Shown here: one piece after another, positions 40,191-48,084 of the stretch
Layout: each line of letters starts with the position of its first letter
Numbering within the stretch: position 1 is the stretch's first letter
DNA from: Caldicellulosiruptor naganoensis
Lineage (GTDB): Bacteria; Bacillota; Thermoanaerobacteria; Caldicellulosiruptorales; Caldicellulosiruptoraceae
Assembly: GCF_026914285.1 (NCBI RefSeq)
Contig: NZ_CP113864.1
Span: 1,333,001 to 1,397,000 of the forward strand
DNA length: 64,000 bases
Direction: 5' to 3'
The notes under the pieces: model-generated
Databases searched by the model: none
Told to the model about the DNA's origin: nothing
The model's input: the letters and a program-made list of their open reading frames with translations, nothing else
Made by a program: the position numbers and the translations under genes

Positions 40191-40355
40191 TCAAGAACTT
40201 TTTAAATTAAAAGATATACCTATTAGAGATAAAAATAGTTACAGAAGAAATAGGAGTTACTCTATAGTTTGCTAAGATTAGCGAACAATTACAAGGAAGT
40301 ATAACAAAATATATTTTAAGATAATTAATTTTATTTAGAGTTGGGGGATATTCTT

Positions 40356-40577
40356 ATGCTGATAGTTTTTTTTATATTATATTCCATTTTAGCCTTTTTA
40401 TTTGCATTAGGAATTGTTAAAAGTAAAAGTAGATGGAGTAAAATTGCAATTATAATACCAATATATTTAGAATGTGTAGCTTTACTTGCACTTTACAAAC
40501 AAAATGTGGGCTTATATGGGTTAGGCGGTTTAGTGGTAATTATTGTATTTTTATTAAGAAGATTTAAAATAGTTTGA
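40356..40577 (+). CDS. Small membrane protein (paralogue 2)
   Basis: A 73-residue hydrophobic protein, MLIVFFILYSILAFLFALGI, a basic loop VKSKSRWSK, IIPIYLECVALLALYKQ, and YGLGGLVVIIVFLLRR. TTGGGGGA gives a ribosome site eight bases before the ATG. It matches the protein at 33841-34074 along its whole length. It follows the second ABC-2 module. Confidence 0.65.
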   Translation: MLIVFFILYSILAFLFALGIVKSKSRWSKIAIIIPIYLECVALLALYKQNVGLYGLGGLVVIIVFLLRRFKIV

Positions 40578-40889
40578 GCTGATAAGTTTAAAATTATTTA
40601 TCAAAACTTCAGGTGGGTATTCTGTTTTCCTGCCTTCTTTTGGATAGGATTTAATCTGCCAAACAATGTTACAACTGTTGTAACTAATATTTAATGATAG
40701 AATTAAATATGAGTAATTAAAATCAGAGATTAAACAATAGGAACATTCTCAAACTTCAATGAATATATTAAAAAAGGAAAAATTTTGTTTGGATAATTTA
40801 GTAAGATGATTACTCACAAAATAAACATAAAGATAGTAAAAGGTGGGCATTTTTATTGAAAATCCCACCTTTTGTTTTAAAAAGTGATG
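40578..40889. terminator. Intergenic stretch with a bidirectional terminator at 40838-40877
   Basis: The first 260 bases show nothing but a small dyad GTTACAACTGTTGTAAC (about 40669-40685). AAAGGTGGG (40839-40847) then pairs with CCCACCTTT (40864-40872). T-rich DNA follows on the plus strand and TTTTACT on the minus strand, so it can end both the convergent gene on the minus strand and plus-strand transcripts. Confidence 0.75.
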
Positions 40890-41921
40890 TCATCTCTTCT
40901 TTCTCATCACACCAACAACTTTTCCAACTATACGAAGTTCTCCTTCTTTAATATTAATTGGTTCATATTTGCTGTTTTCAGGAATGAGCAGGACTGTGCT
41001 TCCCATTTTGCAAAATCTTTTCACAGTTATTTCTCCATCAAGCCATGCAATAACAATATCTCTATTTTCTGCAGTATTGCATTTTTGCACAATTGCAATG
41101 TCTCCGTCTTTTATATTTGCTTCCACCATGCTGTCGCCCTTAACTTTAATAGCAAAATATCTTTCAGGATCAGAGATAATAGATGTTGGCAAGGCAACCT
41201 TACCAATTGCCTCATCAGATGTTTCCACGGGCACTCCTGCTGCGACCTTTTCATACAGGTTTATCTTAAAAACATCTTCTGATTTTATCTCTATTGAGTG
41301 TCCATCTTGAACTAAGTCAGTATGTCCTGTGTCAACTAATTTTCTAAGTCTGTAAGTTTTCGACCTTCTGAAATCCACAACTTCATATTCTTCAATTTGA
41401 GAAGGAAGCATACTTATATCAAAGTGTGGAAAATCATCTATAATTTCAAATCTGCTCTCAAATATTAAAATGCTATTTCCATCTGTCACAGCTCCAAAAG
41501 AACATTTTGGAACCACATTTAAATAGCTTTTCAGCTGCTCTGCACCCTGACCTATTCCGGAAAGATAGGGTTTTACCTCAAAAATGATAAATGGTACCTT
41601 TTCTTTATTTGAATCATACCTGAAAACAACAACATCAACAAATGCAGGTTTTGAAAATACGTTTATTCTGTACTCAACATCAATCAATTCTTCTGGGTAT
41701 TTATAAGTTTCAATAAGTTCATTTATAAGCCACTGGCGAACCTCTTCCTCTTTGCAGTAGATATCTCTGATTTTGTTTATGTATCTGTAATCATCAATCC
41801 TTAGTTTGTAAAAACTGCGAAGAATGCATTTAGAATCAATTCGAAGAAGCTTTGTATTCAGCTCACTCAAAAATTTTGATGCTTTTCTTGAGCAGCACAG
41901 ATACAGCCTAGGGAAAAACAT
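40890..41921 (-). CDS. HsdR-N-type PD-(D/E)XK nuclease domain fused to a LexA/S24 autoprotease
   Basis: A 343-residue two-domain protein. Residues about 57-170 match the N-terminal nuclease domain of type I restriction HsdR proteins: EEEVRQWLINELIETYKYP, VDVVVF (D96), FIIFEVKPY (E115, K117) and GAEQLKSYL (Q129, Y133), so the PD-(D/E)XK residues look complete. Residues about 218-343 are a LexA/UmuD-type S24 peptidase: an Ala-Gly cleavage bond in KVAAGVP (A228-G229), Ser264 in VKGDSMVEANI and Lys301 in GEITVKRF. No LexA winged-helix domain is visible; the first 55 residues are basic and unassigned. The start is uncertain because AGAGGTG lies over 20 bases before the ATG. It is divergent from a YneA-like gene, the usual place of lexA. 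It may be a RecA-triggered self-cleaving nuclease or an unusual SOS regulator; the function is inference. Confidence 0.82.
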   Translation of the reverse strand: MFFPRLYLCCSRKASKFLSELNTKLLRIDSKCILRSFYKLRIDDYRYINKIRDIYCKEEEVRQWLINELIETYKYPEELIDVEYRINVFSKPAFVDVVVFRYDSNKEKVPFIIFEVKPYLSGIGQGAEQLKSYLNVVPKCSFGAVTDGNSILIFESRFEIIDDFPHFDISMLPSQIEEYEVVDFRRSKTYRLRKLVDTGHTDLVQDGHSIEIKSEDVFKINLYEKVAAGVPVETSDEAIGKVALPTSIISDPERYFAIKVKGDSMVEANIKDGDIAIVQKCNTAENRDIVIAWLDGEITVKRFCKMGSTVLLIPENSKYEPINIKEGELRIVGKVVGVMRKKR

Positions 41922-41952
41922 AAAGTTTCTAAACAGATTATATCTTCACCTC

Positions 41953-41981
41953 TTGACATATAAACATTTGTTTGATATTCT
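41953..41981 (+). promoter_or_regulatory. Promoter of the LysM gene with a LexA-type box in its spacer
   Basis: TTGACA (41953-41958), 17 bases and TATTCT (41976-41981) form a promoter toward the LysM gene. Inside the spacer, AAACATTTGTTT (41962-41973) has the AAC-N4-GTT core of the Gram-positive LexA (Cheo) box, whose consensus is GAAC-N4-GTTC. A bound LexA-type repressor would block this promoter and lies between the two divergent genes. Confidence 0.65.
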
Positions 41982-42018
41982 TTATATAGAACATTTTATC
42001 GGAGAGAATGAATATTTT

Positions 42019-42348
42019 ATGAGAACAAAAGTTGTTATAAGAAATAAGTTTCGCTTTGGTATTGCATTGCTTCTTATAATGGTATTTGTTATAACAGTCT
42101 TGATGATTTCGATTGGAGAAGGGAAGGGCATTGACAAAGAAAAGAATATAAATTGGATATTTGTGAAGGTAAAAGAAGGAGATTCGCTGTGGACAATTTC
42201 AAAGAACTTTGTTGATGAAAGTATAGACATTCGCGATTATATCTCTTTCATACGAAAAGTAAATAAATTGGAAAATGCAGTATTGTATCCTGGGCAAGTG
42301 TTAAAATTTGTAGATGTAAAAACATACAAACTTTTATGCACAAAATAA
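42019..42348 (+). CDS. LysM-domain membrane protein, YneA-like
   Basis: A 109-residue protein with a basic N-terminus, one membrane helix (GIALLLIMVFVITVLMISI, about 14-32) and one C-terminal LysM domain (VKVKEGDSLWTISKNF to LYPGQVLKF, about 48-97). This is the layout of YneA, the SOS-induced inhibitor of cell division beside lexA in Bacillus. The start at 42019 is chosen because it begins the basic-plus-membrane segment; GGAGAG lies 12 bases upstream. The longer open frame overlaps the divergent gene. The divergent partner and the LexA-type box support an SOS role. Confidence 0.8.
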   Translation: MRTKVVIRNKFRFGIALLLIMVFVITVLMISIGEGKGIDKEKNINWIFVKVKEGDSLWTISKNFVDESIDIRDYISFIRKVNKLENAVLYPGQVLKFVDVKTYKLLCTK

Positions 42349-42406
42349 AAACCCCCTTGTCAGGAGTCTAAAGTACCTTGATTTTCTCCTGAGAGGGGGT
42401 TTTTTT
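42347..42406. terminator. Bidirectional terminator between the LysM gene and the recombinase
   Basis: AAAACCCCCTTGTCAGGAG (42347-42365) pairs with CTCCTGAGAGGGGGTTTT (about 42387-42404) with a small internal mismatch. T-runs follow on both strands. The two genes converge on it, and the recombinase stop lies inside the stem. Confidence 0.9.
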
Positions 42407-43346
42407 CAAAGGCTTTTTTGATGTCATCGTCATTTACATGAGTATAAATCTCTGTTGTGGAGATACTTTGATGACCCAAAATAGTCTGAAGAGACCTTAT
42501 ATCAACTTTGCCGTGTCTGTACATAAGTGTTGCTGCCGTGTGACGAAGCTTGTGGGCAGAAATCCTTTTCTGATTTATACCTGCCATTTTCACATACTTT
42601 TCAACAATGTATTGAACAGTTCTTCTGCTAATTCTTTTCTTTCTCTCACTCAAGAAAAGAGCATCTTTGTCCTTTACACCTTCTGTGGGGCGAACTTTTA
42701 AATAATTTTCGATAGCTTCTCTACATGCTTTATTTAAATATATTATTCTTTCTTTATTCCCTTTACCAACAATCCTTAGCATACCTTCTTTTATATCCGA
42801 AAGGTTTATATTTACAAGCTCTGAAAGTCTAAGGCCACAGTTTAAAAAAAGGGTAATTATTGCAAAGTCCCTTTCTTTATTTTCACCGTCAATTGCAGAA
42901 AGTAGCTTTTTGCTTTCCTCAAGTGTAAGATACCTTGGATTTCTTTTACCAAGTTTTGGCGACTCTAAATCTTTTGCAGGGTTATCAGGAATGAGTTTGG
43001 CTTTGCTATATAGGTATTTAAAAAAGCTTCTGATTGAAGCAACTTTACGGGCTCTTGCATAGGGACCGTTGTTAAAACGTGTGGCAAGAAAAGAAAAATA
43101 CTCATATAGATTGCTAAGAGTTATTGTTTTTAGCTTTTCAATTTCAAAGCTGCTCACATCGATATTTTCAAGGTCTTCAATCTTTTCGATTTGACTGAGC
43201 ATATTCAAATCTTTTGCTTTGAGATATCTTAAAAAGGTTCTCAAGTCATAATAGTATTCTTTGATTGTATTTGGTGACTTATTTTTGATTGTAATCATGT
43301 AATTTAAAAAATCTACAACATAATGTGGAACATCGGAAAAGTTCAT
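42360..43346 (-). CDS. Tyrosine recombinase, XerC/XerD type
   Basis: A 328-residue site-specific recombinase. The N-terminal SAM-like core-binding domain (KNKSPNTIKEYYYDLRTFLR) is followed by the catalytic domain with Arg in LFLNCGLRLSELVNI, the H-x-x-R pair in AHKLRHTAATLMYRHG, His in LQTILGHQSISTTEIY, and the nucleophile Tyr in TEIYTHV. The length fits chromosomal Xer proteins rather than phage integrases. No attachment site or IS borders it. In Bacillus a recombinase-like gene (yneB) also follows yneA, so this may be part of the old SOS neighbourhood. Confidence 0.9.
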   Translation of the reverse strand: MNFSDVPHYVVDFLNYMITIKNKSPNTIKEYYYDLRTFLRYLKAKDLNMLSQIEKIEDLENIDVSSFEIEKLKTITLSNLYEYFSFLATRFNNGPYARARKVASIRSFFKYLYSKAKLIPDNPAKDLESPKLGKRNPRYLTLEESKKLLSAIDGENKERDFAIITLFLNCGLRLSELVNINLSDIKEGMLRIVGKGNKERIIYLNKACREAIENYLKVRPTEGVKDKDALFLSERKKRISRRTVQYIVEKYVKMAGINQKRISAHKLRHTAATLMYRHGKVDIRSLQTILGHQSISTTEIYTHVNDDDIKKAFEKNPLSGENQGTLDS

Positions 43347-43477
43347 TTTTCAATTCCCCTCATTGCACAAAATTTTTATTTTGTGCAGTTATATTTTCTT
43401 GAAAACTATTATACCCTTTTCCTTTTCATCCTGTCAACTTTTTTCTCTTTTGCTGGTTGACAACCTTATGCAACTTC

Positions 43478-44023
43478 TTAAAATTCATAGGGTTTACAAA
43501 TTATTTCTTTAATCTTTGTCTCAAATATAGAAGCTGCATGAGAAGGCCTTATAATAACAGCAGTATCTGCACCTTCAGATGTTCCACCAATTGCAATTAT
43601 ATCTTCCCCATATGGTATTAATCCTGCATCTAAAGCCATAACAGAAATCTCCACTGCAACCTTTACGCCTTGCCCCAGCATTCTGAGCGTATGTGCCATG
43701 ATTTCAACCGGATATACTCCACCAAACTTTCTTGATATTCCTCTTTCCGCACCAGATAAAACATGTGTACCTGTGTATACCTTAAATCCCTTAGCCTTTA
43801 GCTCTTCAATCGTCTTTTCATCTATTTCCATCTTTCCAGGTTCTGCAAAGCCGTTGACATGAGTAACAACGACAACGTTTTTACCGCAGTTTTCCAAAAG
43901 TTTTGCAGTTTTTCCTGAACAGGATGCAACAACAATATAATTTATTCCTCTCTCGTGAGCAGTTTTTACTGCAAGCTCAATTGTTTTTTGAGTATTTTGT
44001 GGTCCAGCTGATTCAAAATACAC
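43478..44023 (-). CDS. Stand-alone pyruvate kinase C-terminal-like protein
   Basis: A 181-residue cytoplasmic protein from a GTG at 44023, chosen because AGGAGG lies eight bases upstream; the frame is open further out. VYFESAGPQNTQKTIELAVK and NYIVVASCSGKTAKLL match the pyruvate kinase alpha/beta (C-terminal) domain, and VITHVNGF-like and IAIGGTSEGADTAVIIRP segments complete the Rossmann-type fold. It lacks the catalytic barrel of pyruvate kinase, so it is not itself the kinase. Such free-standing proteins are widespread in Clostridia and archaea with unknown function. Confidence 0.75.
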   Translation of the reverse strand: MYFESAGPQNTQKTIELAVKTAHERGINYIVVASCSGKTAKLLENCGKNVVVVTHVNGFAEPGKMEIDEKTIEELKAKGFKVYTGTHVLSGAERGISRKFGGVYPVEIMAHTLRMLGQGVKVAVEISVMALDAGLIPYGEDIIAIGGTSEGADTAVIIRPSHAASIFETKIKEIICKPYEF

Positions 44024-44137
44024 CTTTGTTTCCTCCTTTTCAAAAAGTTTTTTGAAAAGCTTTTGTTTATAATACTTCCTCACCACAAATTTTATAACAT
44101 TCATAAACTCATGTCTACATAATCACAAAAATTCAAT

Positions 44138-44179
44138 TTGAATACTTGTATTCAATAAAAAAATGTTTTATGCTATAAT
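44138..44179 (+). promoter_or_regulatory. liv operon promoter with an 18-bp dyad
   Basis: TATAAT (44174-44179) with a weak -35 TTCAAT (44151-44156) 17 bases upstream. TTGAATAC-TT-GTATTCAA (44138-44155) is a perfect inverted repeat that overlaps the -35, a good candidate operator for an unidentified amino-acid regulator. It does not match the CodY consensus. Confidence 0.6.
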
Positions 44180-44217
44180 TTTATAAAAACATTCTATTAG
44201 AGGAGTGTGAAGTTTCT

Positions 44218-45387
44218 GTGAAAAAGCTTGTTACTGCATGTACCTTAGTAATTTTTGTACTTTTAATATTCTCCATGTCCTTTGCTGCATCAAAAACTAT
44301 TAAAATAGGTGTAAATTTAGAGCTCTCACAAGCAGTTGCCCAGTACGGACAAAAAGAACTCCAAGGTATAAAACTTGCAATTGACGAGATAAACCAAAAA
44401 GGCGGAGTTGGCGGAAAAAAAATTGAACTTGTTGTGGTTGACAACAAATCTGACAAAACAGAAGCTCTGAACGTTGCAACAAGACTTGCAGTAAGAGACA
44501 AAGTTCTTGCAATTTTAGGACCTGCTACATCAGGAGCAACAAAGTCAGCAGCATCTGCAGCAATGAAGTATAAGGTTCCCATTATCTCCCCATCTGCAAC
44601 AGATGACACTGTGACCGTCGATGAAAGAACCGGAAAGACAAAAGCTTATGTTTTTAGAACTTGCTTCAATGATTCATTCCAAGGGAATGTGATGGCTAAT
44701 TTTGCACTGAAGACTTTAAAAGTAAAGAAAGCTGCGATAATTTATGACGCTTCATCTGACTATAGCAAAGGGCTTTCTAAAAACTTTAAACAGACATTTA
44801 CAAAAGGTGGCGGTAAAATAGTTGCCGAGGAAGCATTTGCAAGGGGTGAACAAGATTTTAGTAGTATACTCACAAAGATAAAAAACAAAAAACCCGATGT
44901 AATATTTGCTCCTGTTTACTACGATGAAGCAGGGCTTATAATAAAACAGGCTCGCGAACTCGGTATGAGTATACCAATACTGGGTGGAGATGGTTTTGAT
45001 GATCCAAAAGTTGTTGCAAAGGCTGGCAAAAAATATGCTGACAACGTATTCTTCTCTGCTCACTACTCTTCCCAGGACACAGATTCAAAGGTTCAAGAGT
45101 TTATAAAGAAGTTTAAGAAAAAATACAATACTGAACCAAATGCTTTTGCTGCACTTGGGTACGATTTGGGATACTTTATTGCTGACGCCCTCAAAAGAGC
45201 AAACCTAAAGTTTGATAGCATTGCGAAAGACAGAGAAAGACTAAAAACTGCTATTGAAAACACCAAAAACTTTGTTGGTGTAACTGGGATTGTTAATATA
45301 AACAAAAATCATAACGCTGAAAAGTCTGCTGTTATAATAGAGCTTAAAAATGGTGTTCAGATGTTCAAACAAAAGTTAAATCCATAA
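44218..45387 (+). CDS. livJ: Branched-chain amino-acid ABC transporter, substrate-binding protein
   Basis: A 389-residue type-1 periplasmic-binding-fold protein (LivJ/LivK family) starting at GTG with GAGGAGTGTG upstream. The signal peptide MKKLVTACTLVIFVLLIFSM ends near SFA-AS, suitable for signal peptidase I. Unlike most Gram-positive binding proteins there is no Cys at the expected lipobox position; the only Cys (residue 8) is too early. VNLELSQAVAQYGQKELQG, GPATSGATKSAASAAM and SPSATDDTVT are ligand-cleft segments. It is first in livJHMGF, so leucine, isoleucine or valine is the likely ligand, but the family also binds other small substrates. Confidence 0.88.
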   Translation: MKKLVTACTLVIFVLLIFSMSFAASKTIKIGVNLELSQAVAQYGQKELQGIKLAIDEINQKGGVGGKKIELVVVDNKSDKTEALNVATRLAVRDKVLAILGPATSGATKSAASAAMKYKVPIISPSATDDTVTVDERTGKTKAYVFRTCFNDSFQGNVMANFALKTLKVKKAAIIYDASSDYSKGLSKNFKQTFTKGGGKIVAEEAFARGEQDFSSILTKIKNKKPDVIFAPVYYDEAGLIIKQARELGMSIPILGGDGFDDPKVVAKAGKKYADNVFFSAHYSSQDTDSKVQEFIKKFKKKYNTEPNAFAALGYDLGYFIADALKRANLKFDSIAKDRERLKTAIENTKNFVGVTGIVNINKNHNAEKSAVIIELKNGVQMFKQKLNP

Positions 45388-45414
45388 ATAAGTACTAACA
45401 AACTACCAAAAAAA

Positions 45415-45439
45415 GGAAGGGGTAATTTTTACTCCTTCC
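45415..45439 (+). other. Hairpin between livJ and livH
   Basis: GGAAGGGGTAA pairs with TTACTCCTTCC (one G-U) around a three-base loop, followed by ATTATGTTATTTT. Such a structure usually reduces transcription into the permease genes and stabilises the binding-protein message. Confidence 0.65.
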
Positions 45440-45484
45440 ATTATGTTATTTTATTTCTATTTTCAAAAAAGAGGTGATAGGAAG

Positions 45485-46369
45485 TTGACCACATTTATTC
45501 AGCAATTGATAAATGGTATCACTCTTGGAAGTGTCTACGCATTAATTGCGCTTGGGTATACAATGGTATACGGGATAATCAAACTCATAAACTTTGCCCA
45601 TGGCGATGTTTTTATGGTAGGTGCTTACATTGCTTTTTTATGTGTTACATATCTAAAGTTGGGTCTATTGCCAGCGCTAATAATTTCAATGATTTTCTGT
45701 GCACTTTTAGGAATGTTAATTGAAAAATTTGCTTATAAACCTTTACGAAATTCACCCAGAATTTCTGCTTTGATAACAGCAATTGGCGTATCACTCTTTT
45801 TAGAAAATCTAATGCAGCTTCTGATGGGAGCTGACTCAAGAGTCTTCCCAAGACTTGTAAATGAAAAAAATTATCACCTCTTTCATGGCAAAGTTGTAGT
45901 AAACAATAAGCAAATATATCTTCTGATAATTACGATATTACTAATGTTACTTCTCAACTTCATTGTCAAAAATACAAAGATAGGCAAGGCTATGAGAGCT
46001 GTATCCCAAGACATGGACGCAGCAAGGCTTATGGGAATAAACGTTGATACAACAATCTCATATACCTTTGCAATAGGTTCTGCTCTGGCTGCAGCTGGTG
46101 GTGTTTTGGTTGGCCTTTACTATAACACAATAAACCCTCTGATGGGAGTTTTGCCTGGACTTAAAGCCTTTATTGCAGCAGTCTTTGGTGGAATAGGTAT
46201 AATTCCAGGAGCTATGCTTGGTGGCTTTTCTCTTGGTGTTATTGAAACGCTTGTAAGTGGGTACGGTAGCTCTATGTACAAGGACGCGGTTGCATTTGCC
46301 CTATTGATTTTAATCTTGATTCTAAAGCCATCTGGACTTCTTGGCAAAAATATAAAAGAGAAGGTGTAG
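45485..46369 (+). CDS. livH: Branched-chain amino-acid ABC permease LivH
   Basis: A 294-residue permease with about eight membrane helices. TTFIQQLINGITLGSVYALI and LGYTMVYGIIKLINFAHGDV are the conserved LivH N-terminus, and RAVSQDMDAARLMGINVDTT is the EAA-like loop that contacts the ATPase. The TTG at 45485 is chosen because AGAGGTGATAGG precedes it and the conserved protein begins there; an ATG 42 bases upstream would add unconserved residues. Confidence 0.92.
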   Translation: MTTFIQQLINGITLGSVYALIALGYTMVYGIIKLINFAHGDVFMVGAYIAFLCVTYLKLGLLPALIISMIFCALLGMLIEKFAYKPLRNSPRISALITAIGVSLFLENLMQLLMGADSRVFPRLVNEKNYHLFHGKVVVNNKQIYLLIITILLMLLLNFIVKNTKIGKAMRAVSQDMDAARLMGINVDTTISYTFAIGSALAAAGGVLVGLYYNTINPLMGVLPGLKAFIAAVFGGIGIIPGAMLGGFSLGVIETLVSGYGSSMYKDAVAFALLILILILKPSGLLGKNIKEKV

Positions 46370-46375
46370 AGAAGG

Positions 46376-47311
46376 ATGAAAAAGAGGTTTTTAGTTTACT
46401 TTCTGATTGTGGTTGTCATTTATGCGATTATTACAGTCTTAATGAAAATTGGAGTAATTGACGATTATATAAAACTTAACTTATTCTTGATAATGCTCAA
46501 TATCATCTTGGCCGTGAGTTTAAACCTAATAAATGGAATAACTGGGCAGTTTTCACTTGGCCATGCAGGTTTTATGGCAATTGGTGCATATACAACAGCA
46601 GTGCTGACAACACTTGAAAAACCTCTTCCCTTTTACTTGACACTTTTGACTGGTGGACTTTTGGCAATGATTTGTGGGCTGCTCATTGGGCTTCCTGTTT
46701 TGAGATTAAGAGGTGACTACCTTGCAATAGCTACTTTAGGATTTGGTGAAATTATAAGGGTTATTGTCCAAAACATTGACTATTTAGGTGGAGCAAGTGG
46801 GATTAGCGACATTCCTCAGGGAATTGACTGGACAGGATATTTTGTCGTTACAGTAATCACTGTTGTTGTAATCTTAAATATCATAAATTCATCATTCGGA
46901 AGGGCTATGATTGCTATAAGGGAAGATGAAATTGCAGCAGAAGCTATGGGAATAAACACAACTTTATATAAGGTTTTAGCTTTTATGATAGGAGCATTTT
47001 TTGCAGGTGTTGCAGGCTCTGTTTATGCTGGATCGTTTGGCTTTATCCAGCCAGATATGTTCAACTTCTTCAAGTCTATAGACATATTAGTAATTGTTGT
47101 GCTGGGTGGGCTTGGCAGTATCTCAGGGTCCATTATATCTGCTATTGTTCTTACTGTAATCTCAGCACTTTTGCAAAACTATCCTGAGGTTAGAATGATT
47201 TTATATTCGCTTATTTTGATTGTCATTATGCTCTTTAGACCTCAAGGATTAATGGGAAAGAAAGAAATAAAGCTCTCTAAGCTTATTCCTATGGTTGGTG
47301 GTGATAAGTAA
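46376..47311 (+). CDS. livM: Branched-chain amino-acid ABC permease LivM
   Basis: A 311-residue permease. NLINGITGQFSLGHAGFMAI and RLRGDYLAIATLGFGEIIR are LivM signatures, and AIREDEIAAEAMGINTTLYK is the ATPase-coupling loop. It lies six bases after livH with AGAAGG just before the ATG and forms the transmembrane heterodimer with LivH. Confidence 0.94.
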   Translation: MKKRFLVYFLIVVVIYAIITVLMKIGVIDDYIKLNLFLIMLNIILAVSLNLINGITGQFSLGHAGFMAIGAYTTAVLTTLEKPLPFYLTLLTGGLLAMICGLLIGLPVLRLRGDYLAIATLGFGEIIRVIVQNIDYLGGASGISDIPQGIDWTGYFVVTVITVVVILNIINSSFGRAMIAIREDEIAAEAMGINTTLYKVLAFMIGAFFAGVAGSVYAGSFGFIQPDMFNFFKSIDILVIVVLGGLGSISGSIISAIVLTVISALLQNYPEVRMILYSLILIVIMLFRPQGLMGKKEIKLSKLIPMVGGDK

Positions 47312-47313
47312 AC

Positions 47314-48084
47314 ATGCTTAAAATACAAAATGTAACAGTCAACTTTGGCGGAATTGTGGCTCTTAACAATGTCAATATTGATGTGGAAAAAGGTTCGATA
47401 ATTGGACTTATTGGTCCAAACGGTGCTGGCAAGACAACTGTGTTTAATGTCATATCAGGGATTTATAACCCAAACACAGGTAAGGTTGAGTTTTCGAATT
47501 ATGATATAACCTATAAAAAGACTTACCAAGTATCTGCTTTAGGGATTTCAAGAACTTTTCAAAATATAAGACTTTTTAAAGAATTGAGCGTACTTGACAA
47601 TGTGAAAATCTCTTTTCACAAAAATATAGGTTATAACCTGTTTGATGCAATTTTTAGGACTAAAAAATTTCTAAAAGAAGAGAAGCAAAATCACAAAAAG
47701 GCTGAAGAGCTTTTGAAGATATTCAATTTATATGATAAAAGGTATGAACTTGCTAAAAATTTGCCGTATGGTGAGCAGCGAAAACTTGAAATTGTTCGTG
47801 CTCTTGCAACATCACCAAAACTTCTTTTGTTAGATGAACCAGCAGCTGGTATGAACCCTCAAGAAACGCAGGAACTAAAGAACCTGATTAGGTTCATAAA
47901 GGACAAATTTGACCTTACAATTTTATTAATTGAACATGATATGTCGGTTGTAATGGATATATGCGAAAAGATATACGTGCTTGATTATGGTGAAGTGATT
48001 GCAGTAGGGTCACCTGAAGATGTCAAAAACAACCCTCGTGTAATTGAAGCATACCTCGGAGAGGGGGCTTTAGAATTTGCTTAA
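47314..48084 (+). CDS. livG: Branched-chain amino-acid ABC ATPase LivG
   Basis: A 256-residue ATPase: Walker A GPNGAGKTTVFN, Q-loop ISRTFQNIRLF, signature region LPYGEQRKLEIVRALAT, Walker B LLLLDEPAAGMNPQE and switch His in LIEHDMSVVM, all of the LivG type. It starts two bases after livM and overlaps livF by eight bases. Confidence 0.95.
   Translation: MLKIQNVTVNFGGIVALNNVNIDVEKGSIIGLIGPNGAGKTTVFNVISGIYNPNTGKVEFSNYDITYKKTYQVSALGISRTFQNIRLFKELSVLDNVKISFHKNIGYNLFDAIFRTKKFLKEEKQNHKKAEELLKIFNLYDKRYELAKNLPYGEQRKLEIVRALATSPKLLLLDEPAAGMNPQETQELKNLIRFIKDKFDLTILLIEHDMSVVMDICEKIYVLDYGEVIAVGSPEDVKNNPRVIEAYLGEGALEFA

Noticed and set aside
42360-43346. Integrase of a prophage or integrative element.
   Set aside because: No phage, conjugation or excisionase genes and no flanking direct repeats were found; length and motifs fit a chromosomal Xer recombinase.
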